The notes below the pieces were generated by a model, which saw nothing but the letters and a program-made list of their open reading frames with translations, searched no databases and was not told the DNA's origin. DNA of 64,000 nt from Siderastrea radians. Lineage: Eukaryota > Cnidaria > Anthozoa > Scleractinia > Rhizangiidae. Shown piece after piece: positions 1 to 11,700 of the stretch. The stretch spans positions 9,499,130 to 9,563,129 of the forward strand of contig OZ024898.1 in the NCBI GenBank assembly GCA_964017195.1, given 5' to 3'. Within the stretch, counting starts at the first letter, position 1, and every line of letters begins with the position of its first letter. The translations under genes and the position numbers were made by a program.

Positions 1-38
<38 letters not shown>

Positions 39-56
39 GTCATCATCATCATCATC
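1..56. repeat. (TCA)n microsatellite
   Basis: TCA/ATC trinucleotide array at the window edge with a single interruption (CGTCATC at about 39-45). Confidence 0.97.
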
Positions 57-111
57 AAACTGTGTTTCTGGACCAACTACATGCTAATTTTCCATGTTCT
101 CTCCTATTAAC

Positions 112-180
112 GTAGCCTCCCACGCAGTCGTTTTTAGGGGAGTCATATTACCCCCTAAAAACGATTGCGTGGGAGGCTAC
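112..180. repeat. Short perfect-arm hairpin element
   Basis: GTAGCCTCCCACGCA at the left pairs with TGCGTGGGAGGCTAC at the right; arms about 28 bp around an 11-nt centre. A snapback MITE or a remnant of one. Confidence 0.85.
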
Positions 181-390
181 TATTATCGCGCTCTTCAGTT
201 GCGTTATATTCTTACTGAGTGCTGTTTAAAAATAAACACAAATTTTGTAATTGACGTAGTGAATAAAACATCAACGAGACCCATGAACGGGAATTTTTTG
301 TTTATTGTTTTCAAGGCCTGTGGCCACTAAGTCTTTTGACAATGTCATTTTACCGGGTGGCTTAGTTTTATCTTATGGCTTACGAGTGCT

Positions 391-475
391 AGTCTCCTTC
401 GCAGCCGCTCGGGCCGGAGTCACGCATCGCTCCCGAGCGTTGTGTGACTTCGACCCGAGCGGCTGCGAAGGAGAC
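391..475. repeat. GC-rich hairpin element
   Basis: AGTCTCCTTCGCAGCCGCTC at 391 is the reverse complement of the sequence ending at 475. The arms stand out by high GC content in AT-rich surroundings. Confidence 0.85.
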
Positions 476-501
476 TATACGAGTGCCATCCTAGTGTTTT
501 A

Positions 502-1308
502 AGATTGACAGCATCCTCTTGACAGACAATCAGACTCATTACAATCCAAGCAAAACTATCTACCTAAAACGGTTGATCACACTTGAAACATAAATTTATG
601 CATATATTTCTCTACGTATGTCATCTTACGTACTAAATTTGACAGTGACATAACAAGGACGTTGAACGTGAGGGTGTTTTAATTAAAAAACGACATTAAC
701 GGGAAGGGGCCTTAATGTTGTTCTTAATATTCTTCTGTTGTGTGTTGAACTCAACGCACAATCAGACTCAATCCGCGCCAAACTATTTACCTAAAATAAC
801 TGATAACACTATGTGTGCACTGCACGTGATTTTATTTTACTTATCCTATGATGCCGTTGGACAAAATTGGATTATACTTTAACACACCTCAAGTGTAGGT
901 ATAGAGTAAATCTGTTCAATTGATGTATACAAGCAAGAAAAAAACGACGGTAACACATGTAGAAACAACTGTAACACATGTCCCTGAACCCGCCTACGCA
1001 GCACAAAATTCGAATACGTACATGCCTGTTTTCTCCTGATCTAAAGAAAACGTCGTCATACTGATTCAATCGAGGTATGATCCCTCATGGTTATATTGAA
1101 GCAGAAAAATGTATCAAAAAATAAAAAAACAACTGCACTAGTACTGTAGTAAGTATATGTGGTACACATTTGAAACGGAAAACACATGAACTACCAATAG
1201 CAATATATAAAATGCATTATATAGCTGCCTAAACACACATTTTATGCAATATGTATTTGCCAAAAATACAAAATAAATATTTTTGTATCCTGTTTCCTGT
1301 GGCTGAAT
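502..1308. other. Non-coding stretch downstream of gene B
   Basis: AT-rich, no convincing exon. It holds two similar short blocks around 525-560 and 760-800 (ACAATCAGACTCA, then AACTATCTACCTAAAA against AACTATTTACCTAAAA) spaced about 235 bp, suggesting an old local duplication. It may include the gene B 3' UTR. Confidence 0.5.
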
Positions 1309-3397
1309 CTAGCAACCTTTAGGTTCTAAGATTGCAGGAACTGAAGGAACAATAAAAACTGAAGAGTTGGGAGATTGGACGATGAGGTAACGCTCTGGTT
1401 GGGAGCAGGTTACCAGTGATTCTGGTTGGTTCTTGTCAAGTGGTTCTTTCTTTCTCCCTTGATATTGTCCTGCAGGAGTTGCTGCTGTTTCTTTTGGCGG
1501 TGGCACTGGAACCTAGAAGCAAAACAAACATGACATCAGCCTGAGAAAGACAACAGTCTGAGAACAGTTTTTAATCAGTGAACCGAAAATAGTCTTCTAT
1601 TATTAAAGAACAATACTTGTCTGCAGTAACAATGAAAATGGCAAGAAATGGAAGTTTGCACAAGGACGTCACGGTTCAGTGATTTTGCGAGTTGGAAACC
1701 TGTCAAACCGGTTATACGCTAATAAGAATCCACCGCATTTTATTCATGAGATCCAGACAATAGCCTATGACGTCACCTACTTAATTTATTCCTGCGCACG
1801 CTGATGAAATTCCTGCGCAAAAAACGGCTAATTACATGCATACTATACTACTATCGGAGTCGTACGTAAGCTCACAGGCAACTTGCTGGCTCACACCTCG
1901 TTGGCCATAGCCTTGCATGTGTAATCCGATGTTGGAAATAGTTGTTTAACAGATATCTTTAAAAATGACTCCTTTTCAACATAGTACTCAGGCGTTCTCT
2001 TCTCGCTCACACGACTTGGCGCAAATTTCGTGACGTCACCGAATGGCATGGGACCTCATTCGGTGACGTCACGACATTTCGCACCAAGTCGTGTGAGCGA
2101 GAAGACAACACCTGGGTACTAGGCTGACTCCTTTTAGGATGAGCTGACCTGTTGTTGTTTCTGGTACATCCGTCTGATGCGCCTTAAACCATAAAACCTC
2201 TTCTTTAGCTCCTGCTCCCTCTCCAATATAGTCTTGACCTTCTCTTGTTTTTCTCTCTCAAATTTATCCTCCAAGCTTGTGAGCTGTGTCCAAAAATGAA
2301 AAAATAATTTGTCAAAAGTCTCCACCCTTGACTCGGGAAAAATGCAAGTTGCGTTAGCAATTTCTCATAAGGGCCATCTTCCAGCTAAAAGAATAATAAT
2401 GTCGTAGACCAAGATATCATTGCTGAAATGAAATGCATGTTTAACACCTTTTTCCTATGAAAAGATATAAAAGTGATGCTAGCTAAGAAAAGGCACCTTA
2501 GCCGCTTAGATGATGTCTCAGGCCTCCAAAAAGAGCCGTAAGATATAATAGTAACCTGATCTTGTCGAGGACACGACAAACTATCAATTGGAACACAGCA
2601 AAAACTTAAGATGGGGAAAACCCTCTTAAACTACGGTGGGGGTATACGTTTCCTTGTGTATCGAGGGTTAAGAAGTAAATATCAGAAATATGTTGAGGTA
2701 CTTTTCCTACATATATATGTAAATTTTGTCGCTTACCGCCTTTTGTAAGTGTTCTATCTCCATCTGAACTTGTGCTTCTTTTTCCTCGTATTCTCTTATT
2801 ATTTTCAGAAGGCTGTCTTTTAAAGCTTGATTTTCCTTTTCAAGCTAGGGCCCAAGGAAAGCAAAAATGAATGAGGATGGAGCTTTTTTTGCAAGCCATG
2901 GCAAATGGCATGAAAGTTAACACTCAGCATTTTCTGGTGAAAGCCGTCAACACAAATATACCGGGAATTTTAAAAAGAATCGCAAATGAGAACTTACGAT
3001 TGCTTATTTTGACGCTGAGACTAATTAAATTACAGCTGGATATTCAAGGTTAACATCAGCTAAATTGGGCACAGTGTATCACGTCGTTGTGAGAAGGATA
3101 ACAACTGATTTTACCAGTCCTACGTTTACAGAGAAAAATAGTGGATTGTAGAGACCAGAGGCAGACGTGAGACTTACCAGGAGGTGGTTGTGCTGCGTAG
3201 GGAAGCCCTTCTTCGCCAGCACTAGCACTGGGTGTATGACCAGTATGTACCTCCATTATTTTTTCCCCAATCTGCCCCTCTGGAGGACATTTGTTCCAAC
3301 CTTCGCTCATCACTGATAGCCTCCTGAGAACAGATGCGGGGTCGCGTTTTCCATGACCCAGCTCGCCACAGAAAGGAGCTTTTGGCATTGCTAACAT
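1309..3397 (-). CDS. Gene B: short UBAN-like coiled-coil paralogue of gene C, 197 aa
   Basis: Exons 3251-3397, 2737-2844, 2149-2283, 1309-1512, all phase 0, 594 nt including TAG. Exon 1 starts MLAMPKAPFCGELG with an in-frame stop just upstream and ends EKIME. Exon 2 (LEKENQALKDSLLKII) continues the heptads and matches exon 4 of gene C at its end (VQMEIEHLQKA against MQMEHELMQNA). Exon 3 matches the UBAN exon of gene C (FEREKQEKVK against FKMEREEKVK, then RRMYQKQQQ against ERMYTQAQAQQQ) but is 17 codons shorter. The last exon has a proline-rich start (VPPPKETAATP) like gene C and no zinc finger. The exon-1 donor (GAG|GTACAT) and exon-3 donor (CAG|GTCAGC) are weak. It could be the 3' part of one longer transcript with fragment A. 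Confidence 0.55.
1982..2121. repeat. 140-bp palindromic MITE in a gene B intron
   Basis: Left arm TAGTACTCAGGCGTTCTCTT pairs with the right arm ending GGTGTTGTC...CCTGGGTACTA; the inner arms CTCGCTCACACGACTTGG and GTGACGTCACC are near-perfect. It lies between the last two exons of gene B. Confidence 0.85.
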
Positions 3398-3499
3398 ACT
3401 CCATTACGTTACATGCCCAGCTCGACTGACGGCGCTACTGAGTGGCCTCGAACCTGGGAGGATTCTTTCCAGGTATTGGATGCTAACTTGTATGTTCGT

Positions 3500-3533
3500 C
3501 GTTGTTTATTTATTTATTTATTTATTTATTTAT
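3500..3533. repeat. (TTTA)n microsatellite
   Basis: Tetranucleotide run of about eight units between gene B and fragment A. A shorter similar run lies near 8805-8825. Confidence 0.9.
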
Positions 3534-5361
3534 TAAGTACGTATGTAGTAAGTTCTTCATATATCGTTACCTGATATAGACTTTTCTTGATTAGAAGGTG
3601 TAATGACCAGTTAATGCAATGGTCCTGATTCGAGTTTGCCATTATTAAGACTTATTTTTACAGGGTTAGTCTCAAGTTCGAAGTTACAAAAAATACACAA
3701 ATACCAGCAGGAAAGTGCTGAATTCTAAAATAAAACAACACAGAGGGATATGGATAGTTCATCGCGGTTAATGTTTTACTTCGTTATATAAATGCGTCTT
3801 TATACAGCGGTCCTGGTGAACTCGAAACTAGACTGTTATTCATAAGGACAAGGAGAAGAAGAAGGACAACGACAAGAGAAATAAGTTATTTCTTACCACT
3901 GTTTTGTATGCTCCGGTCCCTGCGTTGCCGATACCTGGTTGAGAGAAACATGCTCCTGGAGACAATTCTCCCCCTTCAGACGGATTTTCCCATTTCACTT
4001 TACGTCGCCGTGGAGAACGCGTAGCTTTTACCTTTGGTGGAGTAGGTATGTGCTGGTTTAAACTTTCGCCTTTTCCGTCGACACACGCCTCCAACCCATG
4101 TTTCCTCAGCGCCATTGCTTCTCCCTCTTGCTGTTGTATTTGTGGGGCACAAGCCAAGTCAGACGTCGTATGTCTGCAGTACGGCGCTTGAGCCTAGGAA
4201 CAATACATCAGAACATTAAGTAATCTAAACCTTGTTATGAAGTGACTGTTGTTGTTACCAACTGACACATCCCCCGTCCGAACTCCCCACACTACCCCTA
4301 AAAGTGCAGATCCCATCCCGGGCATGTGCTCCTAGTTCCCAAACTTCTCATCCCTGCCCCATTTTATATCCACAAAACTTTCAATAATTTCGGTGATGCT
4401 AATATTGCTCAAATTGTACACACTGAACTATTACTGAATGACAAGTACAAGAAAACAAAAGTCAAAATTAAGCATTTCCTTAAACGTGCAAGGAAAAACC
4501 GAGCATAAAGGATTATGCAATGTTGTTGCATAGTCCAGAGAGAGAGGGGCCAGAACTGGACGATGTTGTGGCAGTGTTGGCGTCTTAATCCTATTAAACT
4601 TTCAAGATCAATTTTCGCCAACAAATAATAATCACCAAAGGTTTTATACTTACCACTCCTAAGTCCACTTCATGTGGTTCTTTATTCGCTAAGTGTTCCA
4701 GTGCCATGCGAAGTCTCATGTTTTCTGGAGCAAGGTCCTCCAAAACTTTCTTCGATACTTCAGGTGTAGCGATGGCCTCTTGACCAGTGATCGATCGCTG
4801 TGGCCCATCAACTTAAATGCATCATTTTGTTCTCAGCTGTCGCCAGAAGCGTTTCTTGCAGACGCTCATTTTTTTCCATTTGAGTCTTGTTTTTCTGCTC
4901 TTTCTTTTGTAGCTGAGGACTTAGGATTTGACATCCTACAAATTGCAAATCTTTTTTCTTTTTCTTAGTGTCGAGCTCTGGCAACTTGTCATAAGGCTGG
5001 CGAGGTATTGTCTTACGTGGATTTTGAATTTTCTCTTGCTCTTCACTCTAGGAAAGAAATTAGAGGCAAAACTAGAATCATGAACGTCCCGTACCCGCTC
5101 AGGCTCTTGGACCAGACATACCATTCACAAGTAGTCTGAAGAAATTTGCCTGGACATACTGATAAACATACCTATACATACTCCCCGAATAGCCATGTCG
5201 TTACTATAAATATTGGCCGGACAAAATGCCAAAAAAAAAACTCAAAACGAACAGTTTAACACTTTCATTTTACTGACTCAACTTAGAACCTTTTACATCT
5301 TTCACGATGGCAGAAGAAGACTGCAAAATCGATTACACCTCCAAAAATTCTATCATCTTAT

Positions 5362-6124
5362 CAGGGCTTCTGATAATTCGCGGGAAAAAAAGTGAAATTT
5401 CACAGGATTTGAAGAGACAAATTCGCGGAGAAAACGGCCGATTTCGCGGGATTTTCGCGGGAATTTTCGGGGCAAATTTTCGTTGAAAAGCAATCAAGAA
5501 AGCAGAAAAGAAAGATTCCTGACAAAAATATTGGAAGGATGTCAAATTCAGGGCAAGAAAGAAACACAAAAGTTCATCCAACACAGTTCTGAAGGCAACT
5601 GTACTTGTTTCGAGCGACAAGAAAAACATATAAAGCTTTACCGAAACGCTTGGCCGGTTAACCTCCTTTTTCAGCTGCAATTTAGAGCCGAAAACAGGAA
5701 CGCAATAAACTTCTTTCCCCTCATCACTCTCTTGTGTTGCTTTGCAGTTTACAAGGCAAGATTGTTCTAGATCAAAGGTTTAAATCCATGTGTGAAGTCA
5801 AAACATTCTTGTCCCTTCATTCGTGTACGATTAAACGTGTGCCTGCATTACTACAGACAGCAGTTTCCTTTCACACTCCGTATAGTGTCAACGAAAAGTC
5901 TTCTCTTTTATTGTGTCTTTCGTACTGCCCGGGGTTTGCAAGTTTGCGGCAAGTAAACAGCTCCAGTAGCCAAGATAAGTTTCAAATATGTTGTACCGAC
6001 ATGTATTTGGTAGAATTTCTAGCGAATTTCGCGGTATTTCATGTGTTTTTGTCAATTTCGCGGGATTTCGCGGATATACCTGAATTTCGCGGCTCCGCGA
6101 CCGCGCGAAATTTCAGAAGCCCTG
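5362..6124. mobile_element. 763-bp non-autonomous DNA transposon with 6-bp target duplication
   Basis: Termini CAGGGCTTCTGA and TTTCAGAAGCCCTG are inverted. The flanks repeat TCTTAT directly (5356-5361 and 6125-6130). Subterminal regions are rich in TTCGCGGG motifs in both orientations. CAG...CTG ends and a 6-bp duplication would suit the hAT6-type group; that assignment is inference. Open frames inside are not protein-like. It lies in the large intron of fragment A. Confidence 0.8.
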
Positions 6125-6277
6125 TCTTATGCAGCAGATTTCATTAGTCGAATCGAATTGCTTTTGTTCTACCGAAAGCTATTATTAAAATAACCTTTTC
6201 AAAAAACTTAGTTCCAATGCCTTTGGTTCAAATATTGGTGAATAAAACTAGCTTATCCATAAAATTCGCTTATGATT

Positions 6278-6422
6278 TAAAAACACTATTCACAAGGCTA
6301 AAAAACGTTTAAAAAGGAAAACCAAACGTTTTCGGCTAATTACCCTGAAGATGACTTAATTAGTCGAAAACATTTGGTTTTCCTTTTTAAACGTTTCTTA
6401 GCCTTGTAAATAGTGTTTTTAA
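6278..6422. repeat. 145-bp hairpin element
   Basis: Arms TAAAAACACTATTCACAAGG and CCTTGTAAATAGTGTTTTTA enclose inverted AACGTTTAAAAAGG / CCTTTTTAAACGTT segments with a loop around CCCTGAAGATGAC. Confidence 0.85.
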
Positions 6423-7068
6423 AACTAGCTTAGTTTTTGCATTAAAAATTAGGCTGTCCGTGTTGTTTTGGCCGGATAAAGCAGATGTGCCTTTTATCCT
6501 ATAGCAAAATCCTAAATTATTCTGTTATTGAAAGAAAAACGCTTTTTGTAGAAAGATCTTTTCTGTTTCACCACTGACGTATAGAAAAAAAAATAAAGTA
6601 GAAGTATTCCTGGATGCCAGAAGACGACCAACTTACTGCAACGCAAAGAACGCGTTCTATTGGGACCAACCTGTTTTTTTAGACTGACCACGAAAGTGAT
6701 CTTGATTATGATTGAATTTGGTTTGTTTTACAAGCGTCCAACATACTACATTTTCGTTTAACTTGTGTTTCATATCAAAAGCCAGCAATATCGAATTAAT
6801 TTAACAACCTGTTCGTGACTTGGAAGGATATCAAGTGAGTGACATGATATCGCTAGAAATCAGGACATAAGAGAGCTTCTGATTGCCTAATTTTCGATTT
6901 GGGTTTGGGTAACAGCTAACACGCGTTTGAAGAAAAGTGTTCTACTGGACACTACAACACATTCAACCCAAACCGGTTTTAGATTGATTAGCTAAAAACA
7001 ACGCAACCGAAAAAGTGGACAATTAAGCACTCAGCTCACAACAACCGAGCTCTTTTGATCACACATAC

Positions 7069-7260
7069 CTGCATGTCAACTGCTCTTGGTAATGACCATG
7101 GAAGTCTTTCAGAAAACAGGTTAAGTCCAGAATCTGTCGGCACATGGACACGATATCCTTTTGTCCGGAATAAGATGCGGTCGATCTCATCTTGCACATA
7201 CCGCCGGTCAACTTTCTGACTGACTATGTCATCACACAAGTCTGACAACTCTTGCGCAAC
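7069..7260 (-). CDS. Unrecognised 64-codon exon in fragment A
   Basis: Open from a CCTCAG|GTTGCG acceptor to an ATGCAG|GTATGT donor, phase 0 to phase 0, encoding VAQELSDLCDDIVSQKVD then a segment with FRTKGYRVHVPTDSG and LPWSLPRAVDMQ. Mixed helix-like and beta-like character, no low complexity, no obvious transposon motif. It splices in frame to the gene-C-like exon at 4654-5047. Real coding sequence is likely; the domain is not identified. Confidence 0.6.
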
Positions 7261-8950
7261 CTGAGGGACTTTGTACGATACAAACAGATTAATTCACGAT
7301 TACAAGTCAAGCGCTATTTTAAGGAATAAAAAATATTAAAAAATTGAAACACTGCTCACATCATAAATTGTATAAAATTACACAGTGAATGTTTACATTA
7401 GAGCAGATTTCAAATGAGTGTCGAACTCTATGTTGTTTTTGCTTTGGTGTTGCTCTACTTCGCTCTCTGATTGGATAAATAAAGTTCGTGTTACTTTCTC
7501 AACCAATCAAAAGTTTAACCAAAACCAATCGTGACTTGCTCGCATGCGTTTTGTCGTGCTTGGCACTAACTTCTTGTATTTTCTTCAATTTTTGATTGGT
7601 TCATTTTGTGTTTTGTTTCTGATGTGATTGACTGAAGTGATTACTTTAATTTGGTTTTGGTTTTACGATACTCATTTGAAAACCGCCTTAAAAGGTGAGA
7701 CTTGAATGATAACAACCGCAAGCATATCAGTAGCGGATTGACTTGCCGTGAGTTCAAAACTCCGGCACATCTAGTGATCTTTAGGGGAATTCCCGTTGTA
7801 CATATTCTCTTTGTTTTAGTTCTTTGACATATCGTTTCTGAGACTGTATTAGTTAGTTATTGATCTTGGAGTTCGAGTGTTCCGGCCACCAAAACAAAAC
7901 GAAACGGAAGAAAACGAACCGAGTAGAACCAAACCAGAGCAAAGGAAAACAGGCAAAGTCAAATGAGAATAAACAAAATTAAACAAAGGAAAGCAAAGCA
8001 GTATGAAATACGAATATATAGGTTGTAACAAAATGGCGGGCCAGACCACGTGAAACATTGTTGCGGACAAATGTTTTCCAGTTTAGCCGCTCGAGAAACA
8101 TATATGCTGCGGACGCAAATTTTGCTTTCCGGACCGAAGCAAGAAAATGTTTCTGAGTCATTTCTGAATAGGGTGAAAAACATCAGTTTGTCTTCTGGAC
8201 GCAAATTTTGCTTCTGGAACAAATGTTTCCCACTAAGCCAACGAGGAAACATTACTAGTTCCCAGTGCTGCTCCTCGAAGTGTTTCCTAACTCTGCGCAT
8301 GCGTTGCAGTTTGCTTGCGATGTGATTGGGATGTAAGATGCAATGTTTCCTAGTTTAGCCACATTAGCAGCAAAGCACTAACATTTCCATTCAGCACCGT
8401 AACTTAACAAGTTAGCGTTTACCCGTCGTGTTGAATGATGTTGTTCAACTTTACTTTTATTTTCAGGTGTGAGCAGCCATGGCAACAATGCTGAGCCGGT
8501 TTTGCCACCTCGTTTAACTTCGTATAACAAAGTTGTTATAAATTGTTGCTAGTGAATAAGTTTTACCGAGGCATGGTAGACGTTTCTTCCCAAAGGTTTC
8601 TTCGCATCGTTCTTTCTCCAAGCAAAAACTTAATTTCATTCACAGACGATTTGACTCACTAATGCCTTATGGCCATCATGCAGTTTTGAATTCACCAAGA
8701 CCGCTGGATAAAATGACTTATGAGAGATTTGTACAGGACTAGGCTTAACATAAATTAACTTATTCACAATACCATACAGTGGAAAGGTAGACTGTTCTTT
8801 ACTATATTTATTTATTTATTTTTTTATTTTAGTATTCAGCACTCTCTGTATAAGTGGACGCTTTTCTTTAGGTTGAGACTAATCCTGAACAAATGCGTTC
8901 TTAGTATTTTTTTAAGCGGTCTTGGTGAACTCGAAACTGGACTATTACCA

Positions 8951-9291
8951 CAGGTAACCAAAGCGTAATATGAGTGTTTTTATGGAGCTGAAATTCGATC
9001 GAAAATACCGCCGAAAATACATTAAAATCGAAATAAAGTTTAAAAAAACCTTACCTGTTGTGTGTTTGCTGTGTTTTTAGTACATGCCGTCGCATCGACC
9101 GTTAAGTAGAAAATCGCCCAAAACGGCCTCCGGAAGCTCGGAAAAGCGATAAAAACACAGCAAACACACAACAGGTAAGGTTTTTTAAACTTTATTTCGA
9201 TTTTAATGTATTTTCGGCGGAAAACTGCCGATTATTTTCGATCGAATTTCAGCTCCATACAAACTCTCATATTACGCTTTGGTTACCTGTG
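8951..9291. mobile_element. 341-bp foldback MITE with 9-bp target duplication
   Basis: CAGGTAACCAAAGCGTAATA at the left is inverted at the right (ATTACGCTTTGGTTACCTG). Arms run about 120 bp and include CACAGCAAACACACAACAGG. The flanks repeat CTATTACCA directly (8942-8950 and 9292-9300). A 9-bp duplication would suit a Mutator-like origin (inference). Confidence 0.85.
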
Positions 9292-9471
9292 CTATTACCA
9301 GCCGAATAACAGCGTTTCCCGTCCCGCTCACTCGAATTGGTGTAAAAATCAAATGTCGGGCAGCAATTTGGTGAAGTCATGCTTACTTGCGGGAAGCCAG
9401 GAAGAGAACGCCTGGGCATTAGCCTGGGCTGTAAGGCGTACTTTGTATAAGATCTGAATACCCTGATATAC

Positions 9472-9586
9472 CTGATATACGCCGAAATCTTTTCCCTTGT
9501 GGCAACTGCTCTGTTTCTCTCGACAACTTGAGGAACTCTTCCCTTGTTATACATGGTGTCTCTGGAGTACCTTTCAACTCACTCAT
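9472..9586 (-). CDS. Candidate first coding exon of fragment A
   Basis: Starts with ATG at 9584-9586 and encodes MSELKGTPETPCITREEF and about 20 more residues to TCAG|GTATAT. Donor-like steps repeat here (GGTATATCAG twice), so the exact end is uncertain; the chosen donor leaves phase 1. It sits about 180 bp from the edge of the foldback element at 8951-9291. Coding status rests on the clean start and on joining fragment A. Confidence 0.4.
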
Positions 9587-10059
9587 TTTGCGAATAATTA
9601 GAACTGCACTAGCTAGTGCTTTTACATGGTAGTTTTCTTAGCTTCTTGACTTCTTAGTTTACACCTCCCGTCTCAAGCCTGAGAGAAAAAATCATTTTTA
9701 GAACCTTTAGTAATCACTTGATTAAGGTGGGTGGTAACAGGTTGCAAATGATACACTACAGTATACACAGATTACTTCAAAGAATTTTTCCTACTTTTTT
9801 TAAAATTCTGCTATAAATTCATTAAAAGTTACCACCAGCAACAGTGTACATTAAAATCACACAACAATTTCGCTCAAAACTTGAAAGTTTCCTAAGTAAC
9901 TTCAGTTTTCTATTTACAAGCTGTTATCGCACTACACAAAAGGAAAAGGTCAGTATGGGAAGGGACTCTTTCTGCATTAAAAGCTTAACGCTCTATTAAC
10001 GCCTAGCGTCCACGTTCACAAGGCGCAAGAATTAAGTGTGCAGATTTTCCAGTTCTTTG

Positions 10060-11000
10060 TAACAGTTCACGTCTCGAGAATTATTAGTATTTCCTTTGTA
10101 GTCATTTCATATTCAAATTTCCATCATTATTTCGTGACCATGCATGGACGAATCATCGTGATTAGCCCGTTAAAAAAAGACATATGTTTAATATACGGGA
10201 AAGTATTTCGATGAGTACGTAAGCTGACGTCTGTAATGTGAATTGGTGTCAACGATCTCGATCACATAGACAATGTATAGGGTTCTCTCAAGAGAGGTTG
10301 AAGGGGAAAGAGCCTATTTCCATCCTAATCCCTCTAAAGTTATTTTTAGCAACAAAATTCAAATTTCAAAACGTTATATCTTTTGAGTGGATAAACATAT
10401 TTCATTAAATTTTTTTCAGTTTTGAGATCTATGTAACAAGGTCATTCAGAAACCAACAAAACATATCCCATAATACTAAAAGCAAAATTTGGCAACAACT
10501 TTGTGACGTCATTTTACAGGCGAAAAATGTCAAAACTGGAAAAATTAAAGCCATGAAATTTTACAAAATGACAAGGTCTTTATTGCTGCAAAAATTCTGG
10601 GTAATTGCTTCAAAACTCAGTAAGTTATTTGAAATTTGAATTTCCCACCATTTGTTACTAAAAATAACTTAAGAGGGATTAGGATGGGGATAGGGCCTAC
10701 ATGGGGGAGTAGCTCTCTTACCCTTTTATCCTCTCTTGGTTCTCTCTATCTCCCACCAGGGCTTTGTTATAGTTCATGTCTTGAGAATTTAGTACTTTCC
10801 TTCGTAGTCATTTCATATTCAAATTTCCATACTATTTCGTGACCCTGGACAAATCATTGTTATTAGCCCGCTAAAAAAGACATCAGTTTCTATTTTATGA
10901 GAACGGTTTTCGCTCAGTACGCACGTCTTACAAGCTAATGTGAATTGGTTGCGAGGATCCCGGCTGCTCTGAGCATCTTTCAGGGAGAAGAGCACACACA
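10060..11000. repeat. Local direct duplication split by a foldback element
   Basis: A block near 10067-10200 (GTAGTCATTTCATATTCAAA, ATTTCGTGACC, TTAGCCCG) recurs near 10760-10880 in the same orientation. Between the copies, about 10275-10750, is an imperfect inverted repeat with arms sharing CATCCTAATCCCTCT / GAGGGATTAGGATGG. No coding exon is seen. Confidence 0.75.
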
Positions 11001-11700
11001 CAATGTTCCGTGTCCTCTCAGTCTCTCACCAAAGTTTCATGCCACTGTCGTTAATTTCGTTTCCTGAAACTGGAACATACCTTGAGCCCAGTGAAGCTGA
11101 ACCAGCTGAACCTGACAGCGCGTTTACAGAACGTAGAATAATTCTTAGATAGCGTGCATGAATAAGGAATAAGGTATACTAAGTCCATCAAACAAAGAAG
11201 TTAATTCCTGCCAATAAGCCGGAAAAACCATAAAAGTTTCATATTCCATGATGTTGTTAAGGTGTACGTACGAACTTCTGAAGTAACGCATTTGAAAAAG
11301 CTAACTGCCCATATCTTGACACTTTTATTCCATTCTGTCCGTCATAACTTTGTATTACTTACAGTTTACCCAACATCTCTCAGCGCAGTAACCATTATCT
11401 ACATCTAGATTAGCCAAACATTTTCTAGGTACATTACTGGTTTCGTGACACAAATCCTTATCTTCACTTTGTTTATACGCGTTGCTAAGTGGTTTTATCT
11501 ACATGTAAGTACACGGATGAACGACCTGGCTCACTAGCATAAAGCATTTATAATTCAAGAAAATAAGTCTTAAAATATTAATTAGTTAATTCATCTTGTT
11601 TCGGGATTTTATTAATATATGCTGTCATTGTACACTTACTATTCCTCAAATGAAGTCTTTCAATAGAGTTCAAACAATTGAACACACTCAGACAACATTA

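Larger units (their letters stand above)
3897..9586 (-). pseudogene. Fragment A: frameshifted, rearranged paralogue of gene C with a different N-terminus
   Basis: Candidate exons: 9472-9586 (MSELKGTPETPCITREEF...), 7069-7260 (VAQELSDLCDDIVSQKVDRR..., 64 codons), 4654-5047 and 3897-4193 (99 codons). The 4654-5047 exon matches exon 1 of gene C (PQLQKKEQKNKTQMEKNE, then TPEVSKKVLEDL against TPGVSKKVLEAL), and its donor lies at the same place. It is 394 nt long, one more than a multiple of three, and reads into TGA after MMHLS at about 4808-4816 (+ strand TCAAC), before homology resumes in another frame. The 3897-4193 exon matches exon 6 of gene C (AQAPYCRHTT against AQAPYRRQTS, then IPTPPK) but ends at a donor instead of a zinc finger. 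The first two exons have no match in gene C and I do not recognise them. They also do not join in phase unless an acceptor 10 nt inside (7250) is used. Read-through after 3897 stops at 3840. Confidence 0.6.

Noticed and set aside
3222..3404. Alternative frame starting MEYVSNAK
   Set aside because: Ends in a stop before any donor and does not join the next exon, whereas the MLAMPK frame reaches GAG|GTACAT in phase 0 and continues the coiled coil.
5333..6147. Several open frames up to 137 codons
   Set aside because: They lie inside the 5362-6124 element and overlap on both strands; composition follows the TTCGCGGG repeats rather than a protein.
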